Below are positions 59,038-64,000 of a stretch of 64,000 nucleotides of DNA, one piece after another (within the stretch, counting starts at the first letter, position 1; each line of letters begins with the position of its first letter). The DNA is taken from the NCBI GenBank assembly GCA_016719105.1, contig JADKAQ010000002.1:434001-498000 (forward strand), read 5' to 3'. Source of the DNA: Gemmatimonadota bacterium. Lineage in GTDB: Bacteria; Gemmatimonadota; Gemmatimonadetes; Gemmatimonadales; Gemmatimonadaceae. A model generated the notes under the pieces. It made no database searches and was not told the DNA's origin. It saw only the letters and a program-made list of their open reading frames with translations. A program made the position numbers and the translations under genes.

Positions 59038-61208
59038 ATGCTGCAGCGAATGAGAACGTTCCGCCAGCGCCTGCGGGCCCGCCGTGGGTCGGCGCTGATG
59101 CTGACCATGGTCTTTACCTTCGCGTTAGGTGGCCTGGCCATCTCGGCGGTCTACATGGCCGGGAGCACCTCGATCCTGTCGAAGCTCTACGATCGTGAGC
59201 GCGACTACCGCTACGCGGCCGAGTGGGCGCTGGCGGTGGGGAAGAGCCGCATCATGACCGATACGACGTTCGTCCTCCCGGACTCGTTGTACGTGCAGAT
59301 CCTCAATGGGTCCAACGTCAACGATGCCGCCGGACAGCCGGTCCCCAAGGTCAAGGTCGACCTGTATGCCGGCGTCGGCGGAAGCTCGACCGGGCAGTAC
59401 GGGCGCTTCGTGGAGCTCGTGGCGGTTGCCTACGACAACGGGGGGGCGCGGCACGTGCGTCGCCTCGAGTTGCAGGCGGAAAACTTCGCGCGATTCGCGA
59501 TGTTCACCGATCGCTGGTCGCCCGGCTGCTACACCACGGGCGAAATCGTCCGCGGGCGCGCGCACTCGAACGCCGACTGGCAGTCGTGTGCGTCGGCGCC
59601 GGGCCCATCTACACCGACACGGTGAGTGCGGTGACGACGGTGTCGGGGACGGCGCAGTATCCAACCGCCGGGCATCGCTATCCGAGTGCGCCGCGCATTC
59701 CGTTCCCTTCCGTGGCCAAGCTGTCCTGGATGCCAGGGTACGCGGCGTCGGCCAACCTGTCGTATACGCCGCCGGCGCGCGTCGGCTCCACGGGGCTTAC
59801 GCGCATGGAGTTCGTGGCCGTCGACCTCGATGGCGATGGCTTCCTGACCGGGGCGGCGGAGGGCTATTTCCGCATCTTCGAGTCACGCAGCGGTGCGACG
59901 TCGAATCCGTGGACGGCGGGCGGGAGTTCGGCCTCGCCGTACGTGACGGGCGGGACCGACTCGCTCTTCGTGCGAGCGGGGACGACCAACGGGACGCGCT
60001 TCGACAACATCCTGAGCGGTGGCGCGTCGACCAACAAGAGCGTCGTGCAGAACCAGTGCGGCGTCTTCTACATGATGGGGACGCCCGCGCGTCCGCAGTT
60101 CATGCCGCTCGCCGCGCACGACACGCTCAACACGCGCTATCGCTGGTTCATCGATACGCTCTCCGTGGCCACGCTCGGACGGCCCGGGACGCGCGCGGCG
60201 GCCATCACCTACCTGCGCAACTACCAGACGTCGAACGCTTCCTATGCAGCGAACGCCGCGAACTTGCTGCGGGCGGGGAATGCGTACACCACGGGGACGG
60301 CGCGCTGCTTCCCGGCGGGTGATCCGTACCTGATGCCCGTGGAGCGTCCGGGGCTGCTGAATGCATTCCCGGCTGCGGCCGGGCAGTCGATCGACACGCT
60401 CCCCGACCTGTCGAAGCGCGGGGGCGAGGACACAACCTTCACGGCGGTCACCAAGACCGGCGCCTGGCGGTCGTGGTCGGGCTTCGGGGGGTCGTTCTTC
60501 ACTGGGGCGACACGTCGTCAGGCGGTGGAAGAGCCGTTCCTCTGGCCGGTTCACCGCACCCAGAACCTCAACTCGAAGGGTGTCATCTACGTCAACGGTG
60601 ACATCATGTTGAGCGGGGTGTTCCGGGGGCGAGCCACGTTGTATGTGTCGGGCGACATCGACATGATCGATGACCTCACGTACGTGACCAATCCGGCGTC
60701 GTTGCCCATCTGCCAGAACCTCCTGGGGATCATCACCGGCGGCAATATCTGGATTGCCGACAACACCCTCAACCGCCCGCGCTTCGTCAACGGGACCGCG
60801 GCGGCCAACGCGAGGTTCTTCGACGACAACCAGGACTACTTCCTCCATGCGGTGACGCTGGTGGGCGTCAGCAACACCAACGCGACGTTCGGGGTCGAGC
60901 TGTTGAGCTCGGGGCCGAATGCGGGGCGTCTCTGCTCGCCCGTGCCGCCCAACAGCGCGCAGACCTCCGGCGGCTGCATCAACCAGGCGGGTGGCGTGAT
61001 CCAGCGCGTCATCTCGGCGACCTTCGCGGGCGGCTACACCGGGTTCGCGGAAAACCGCGTGAAGGATGCCTGTCTCGACGTGGACTCGCCGCCGTACTTC
61101 CCGCTCACCGGGCGGTACCTCGACAACGAGTTCTACGAGATCGATCCGGCGCAGTTCAACCAGATCGGAGTGGCGCAGTTCTATCGGCGACTGCAGTCCG
61201 GGGTGTAA
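59038..61208 (+). pseudogene. PilX-like pilus assembly protein, frame broken near 59590
   Basis: About 720 codons in two frames. The first frame from ATG 59038 has the N-terminal PilX-type helix RRGSALMLTMVFTFALGG, without the usual Phe at +1 and Glu at +5. At 59589-59591 (TGTGCGTCGG) the reading frame must change by loss of one base; the continuation GAGPIYTDTVSAVTTVSGTAQ runs to 61208. The rest is beta-rich, with a GDIMLSGVFRGRATLYVSGDIDM block resembling surface-displayed pilus-tip proteins. Contains several Cys near the C-terminus. It ends the pseudopilin operon, followed by a terminator. Confidence 0.7.
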
Positions 61209-61236
61209 CCGCGGTCGCGAGACCCTGCACAGAACG

Positions 61237-61268
61237 ACAAACGGCGCCTAACGGCGCCGTTTGTTTTT
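61237..61268 (+). terminator. Rho-independent terminator after the pseudopilin operon
   Basis: 12-bp perfect stem ACAAACGGCGCC / GGCGCCGTTTGT with loop TAAC, then TTTT. The loop and stem contain GCCTAACG. Lies 28 bp after the stop. Confidence 0.88.
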
Positions 61269-61314
61269 CTGTTCGCGCCCTTGGGTGGTCGGGCGCGCCA
61301 ATCAGCCGTCCGCC

Positions 61315-61926
61315 CTAGATCCCGAGCGCCCGCTGTGCCTCATCGCGCTTGCGCACGACATGGCATGCGCGACACCGCGCCTCGTACGAGTCGGCAGCGC
61401 CCACCATGATGACCGGTGAATCCCACGAGGCCGGTTCGCCATGGATGAGGCGTTGGTTGCGGCACGCGGGAGCTCCGCACAGCACGCAGATCGCGTGCAG
61501 CTTGTCGACCACCTCGGCGATCGCGAGCAGGCGGGGCATCGGGCCGAAGGGCTCGCCCCGGAAATCGGTGTCGATCCCGGCGAGGATCACGCGCCGCCCG
61601 CGATTGGCGAGCGACGTGGCGACGTCGCAGATCGCCTCATCGAGGAATTGCGCCTCGTCGATGGCGATGACGTGGGCCATCGGGTCGATGCGCGCCGCCA
61701 CCTGCGCGGCGGAGTCGACCGGGATGGCTTCCACCGAGCGTCCATCGTGGCTCGACACGGCGAAGAGCCCCGCGTAGCGGTCGTCCAGGTGCGACTTGAA
61801 CACCTGGACCCGCTTGCGAGCGATCATCGCGCGCCGCACGCGGCGCATGAGTTCCTCTGACTTGCCGCTGAACATCACGCCGGCGATCACCTCAATCCAG
61901 CCGCCCGTCAGCTGCAGCGTCGACAT
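61315..61926 (-). CDS. tdk: Thymidine kinase (type II, zinc-binding)
   Basis: 203 aa from ATG 61926, overlapping the upstream gene's stop (TGATG). P-loop GVMFSGKSEELM; the DEAQF motif (IDEAQFLD) is the Walker B; a zinc site is formed by CVLCGAPACR and CRACH. Phosphorylates thymidine in the nucleotide salvage pathway. The length and motif order match Tdk of Gram-positive and other bacteria rather than the herpes-type enzyme. Confidence 0.95.
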   Translation of the reverse strand: MSTLQLTGGWIEVIAGVMFSGKSEELMRRVRRAMIARKRVQVFKSHLDDRYAGLFAVSSHDGRSVEAIPVDSAAQVAARIDPMAHVIAIDEAQFLDEAICDVATSLANRGRRVILAGIDTDFRGEPFGPMPRLLAIAEVVDKLHAICVLCGAPACRNQRLIHGEPASWDSPVIMVGAADSYEARCRACHVVRKRDEAQRALGI

Positions 61927-63866
61927 CAACCCTCCGTGCGCCGTCCGCGGGCATGGCGCAGCCGGTCCCCGCGTTCACCCCATTCACGCGACTCGTTGAT
62001 CGCGCGCGGACCACTCCCGGTTTCCTCGCGATCGCGCCGCGGCGGGCCGCCGCGGAAGCCGCCGCCACCGCTCCGTTCGCCGCCGCGAAAGCCGCCGCTG
62101 CGCTCTCCACCGCGGAAGCCGCCGCCACTGCGCTCGCCACCGCGAAAGCCGCCACCGCTGCGCTCACCGCCGCGGAACCCTCCGCCGCTGCGCTCACCGC
62201 CACGGAAGCCGCCGCCACTGCGTTCGCCGCCACGTTCACCACCGCGCTCGGTCCCTCGTGCGCCGCGGTCTCCACCGCGGTCACGATCGCCGCCGCGGAA
62301 GCCACCGCCACTGCGCTCGCCGCCACGGTCACCGCCACGCGGCGGGCCGCGGAAGCCACCACGATCGCCACCACGCGGCGGACCACGGAAGCCACCACGA
62401 TCGCCGCGGTCACTCCGCTCCGCCCCGCGGAAGCCGCCGCGCGACTCGCGCTCGCCGCCGTCGCGTTCGGTCGGTCCACGATCTTCGCGCGCCATGACCT
62501 TGCGCCCGCGAATCGACGTGCCGTTGAGCGAGGCGATCACCTTCTCCCCCACTTCGGAGGCGACTTCGACAATCGTGAAGGTGTCGCGCAGTTCGATGTT
62601 GCCGATCTTGTCGGCCTCGACGCCGGCCTCACCGGTGATCGCTCCGACGAAATCGCCCTTCCTCCCGCCGTCGCGCTCGCCGACGTTGATGAAGACACGC
62701 GTGTACGTCGTGCCAACCGGCGCGACGCGTTCGGTGGGGGCGGTCACGGCCGGCGCTTCGGCCGCCTTGGCCGTGCGCTTGGGCTTCGCCTTCTCACGCT
62801 CGAGCTCGAGCATCCGGAGCGCCGCCGCCGCAACCTCCACGGCATCGAACTCCGCCAGCAGCGGCTCGATCGTGAGCACTTCGCGATGCAGGGGACGCGC
62901 GCGGATCATGGCGCGCACTTCCTCGCGCAACGCTTCCTCCGCGGCACGCGCGGTCATGGGAACCGACGACAGCGCGAGCGGGGTGGCACGTCCGCCGGCC
63001 AGGCGCAAGAACGCCGCGAGCTCGTCAGGAGCGACGAGGACGACGGTCGCCTTGGGCGTCGACTGGGCGAGCGCTTGCAGCTGGTCGGCCGAGGCGAGGG
63101 CCCCGAAGCAGATCACCAGCGGTTCGTGCGCATCGATGGCGCCGCTGCGTACGCGCACGAGCGCGTCGTCGCCGGCATGGCCGATCGTGGCCAGCGCTCG
63201 CGTGGCGGCCGGAACGAAGGCCTCGTCGGCCAGCACGGTCGCCCGTGCGGGGTCAAAGGTATCCAGGATGCGGCGCAAGGCCGCCGCCCGGTCACCGCGG
63301 GCCGTGACGAGGTACTGGAGGCTTCCGCCCGCCGTGGGGAGCGGGTCGTGGGTGATGCGGCGGGCGCGACGCATGTGCGCCTCGACGAAGGCCGACACCG
63401 CCTCGTCCACCGTCCCGGTGATGAGGATGCGTTCGGCCTCACGCGGGAGTTCGCTGAGGAGCGTGGCAAGGTCGTCGCCCGCACTCGCGAGCAGATCGCT
63501 CGCATCGACCAGGACGAGTGTCGTCACCCCCTCGAGCTTGAGGGCGGAGCCACGCACCAGGGCGAGGGCATCGGCCGGCGTCGCCGCCACGGCGCGTGCA
63601 CCTGCCGACAGCCGGCGCGCCGCGCGCGCGGGAGCCGTCACCGGGACCAGCAATACGTGGTCCCCTTCCACCGTCGGGTTCACCAGCCGCGCAATCCACG
63701 CGGCGGTCTCTGCGCTCGGCGTCAACACGAGCACCTGTACTCCTTCCACTGCCACATCGCCCCGCTGCACCTGGGGCCCAAGCACGCTTGCCACGCGTGC
63801 GTCACCCGGCGGTAGCACGTGCACCACGTGCTGGCTCCTGGCCACGCCAGTCTCGTCCTGCTCCAC
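61926..63866 (-). CDS. Degenerate DEAD-box-like protein with DbpA-type RNA-binding domain and RGG tail
   Basis: 646 aa from a GTG with GTGAGG 5 nt upstream. The N-terminal 370 residues retain the trace of a helicase core: VLTPSAETAA (motif Ia-like), AVAATPADALAL, VLVDASDLLA at the DEAD position, ILITGTVDEA (SAT-like). No Walker A GKT motif is present and DEAD is DASD, so ATPase activity is unlikely. About 386-460 is a DbpA-like RNA-binding domain (YTRVFINVGERDGGRKGDFV, later GNIELRDTFTIVEV). The tail (460-646) is GGFRGGERSGG-type repeats, likely disordered. Probable role: RNA binding, perhaps in ribosome assembly or cold response. Confidence 0.75.
   Translation of the reverse strand: MEQDETGVARSQHVVHVLPPGDARVASVLGPQVQRGDVAVEGVQVLVLTPSAETAAWIARLVNPTVEGDHVLLVPVTAPARAARRLSAGARAVAATPADALALVRGSALKLEGVTTLVLVDASDLLASAGDDLATLLSELPREAERILITGTVDEAVSAFVEAHMRRARRITHDPLPTAGGSLQYLVTARGDRAAALRRILDTFDPARATVLADEAFVPAATRALATIGHAGDDALVRVRSGAIDAHEPLVICFGALASADQLQALAQSTPKATVVLVAPDELAAFLRLAGGRATPLALSSVPMTARAAEEALREEVRAMIRARPLHREVLTIEPLLAEFDAVEVAAAALRMLELEREKAKPKRTAKAAEAPAVTAPTERVAPVGTTYTRVFINVGERDGGRKGDFVGAITGEAGVEADKIGNIELRDTFTIVEVASEVGEKVIASLNGTSIRGRKVMAREDRGPTERDGGERESRGGFRGAERSDRGDRGGFRGPPRGGDRGGFRGPPRGGDRGGERSGGGFRGGDRDRGGDRGARGTERGGERGGERSGGGFRGGERSGGGFRGGERSGGGFRGGERSGGGFRGGERSGGFRGGERSGGGGFRGGPPRRDREETGSGPRAINESREWGERGDRLRHARGRRTEG
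62044..62240. repeat. 30-bp tandem coding repeat
   Basis: Copies of about 30 bp encode GGERSGGGFR units in the DbpA-domain protein's tail, with one shortened and one lengthened unit (GGERSGGFR, GGERSGGGGFR). Unequal exchange is a likely cause. Confidence 0.8.
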
Positions 63867-64000
63867 AAAACCTCACTTGTCAATCGCGCACGTCGCGCGT
63901 GCGCTCGCGTTGGTCCTACCTGAACGAGTAAGATACCTGATCCGCTCCCCGACTCCTACGGCACGGCCGCCCCATTTTCCCCGCGTTCGCCCATGGCATT

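Noticed and set aside
62044..62240. Possible CRISPR-like array of about 30-bp repeats
   Set aside because: Contiguous coding units without unique spacers; translates in frame as GGERSGGGFR repeats, and no cas gene is present.
61953..63815. 620-codon open frame opposite the DbpA-domain gene
   Set aside because: Mirrors the repetitive RGG tail (Ala/Thr repeats); no ribosome-binding site or domain.
63993..64000. ATG at 63993 as start of a plus-strand gene
   Set aside because: Only eight bases remain in the window and no ribosome-binding site precedes it; not supportable.

Overview
The window is a high-GC chromosomal segment from a diderm (Gram-negative type) bacterium. A Kdo transferase, several outer-membrane-type lipoproteins, a BamA/TamA-like beta-barrel gene and type IV pseudopilins support a double envelope. 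The mix of large repeat-rich secreted lipoproteins, a RicT-type PSP1 protein with an Arg-rich tail and very GC-rich codon use most resembles Gemmatimonadota (inference; no 16S or other marker is present). No tRNA, rRNA, CRISPR array, prophage or insertion sequence was seen.

Layout. 1-4.9 kb: partial kdtA, a DsbA-family lipoprotein, then a TPM-domain / nucleotidyltransferase / LemA cluster and an M23-like membrane stub. 5.1-13.1 kb (minus): dnaE-accA and ricT-metG. 13.2-16.7 kb: PF10023-type aminopeptidase and a UvrD/PcrA helicase. 17.4-28.8 kb: envelope block with an 1154-aa Ig-like lipoprotein, a second lipoprotein, a small SmpA-like lipoprotein, lipB-lpdA, and an about 1180-aa repeat-bearing metzincin. 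28.9-33.5 kb: lipA-pdhA-pdhB-pdhC. 33.6-41.5 kb: frameshifted thiO, M28 peptidase, deoxyhypusine-synthase-like protein, DUF3108 protein and two glycosyltransferases. 41.7-45.7 kb: PspA-like coiled coil, frameshifted beta-barrel gene, POT transporter. 45.8-49.8 kb: dppBCDF-type ABC transporter without a binding protein. 49.8-55.7 kb: lplA, frameshifted gcvP, gcvH, coaE, folE. 55.7-61.2 kb: AraC-type regulator and a pseudopilin operon (FimT/GspH, PilV, PilW, frameshifted PilX-like). 61.3-63.9 kb: tdk and a degenerate DEAD-box protein with a DbpA-type RNA-binding domain and an RGG tail.

Functional thread. Lipoyl metabolism recurs: LipB and LipA make lipoyl groups, LplA-like ligase could salvage or transfer them, and PdhC and GcvH are the acceptors, served by LpdA. 

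Two genome-scale features stand out. First, the octamer CGTTAGGC/GCCTAACG occurs about 23 times on both strands. It supplies rare TTA-GGC (Leu-Gly) or CCT-AAC (Pro-Asn) codon pairs, once a stop codon, and once a terminator loop. Second, a family of 7-8-bp tandem repeats (GAAGACGA / GACGGGA) lies at gene 3' ends, often directly after a TAG stop, frequently as inverted arms around a GC hairpin, and in places inside coding sequence. Four genes (gcvP, thiO, the beta-barrel gene, the pilX-like gene) carry single-nucleotide frame breaks. Such density in otherwise healthy genes suggests consensus errors in the assembly, although real inactivation or slippage is not excluded.
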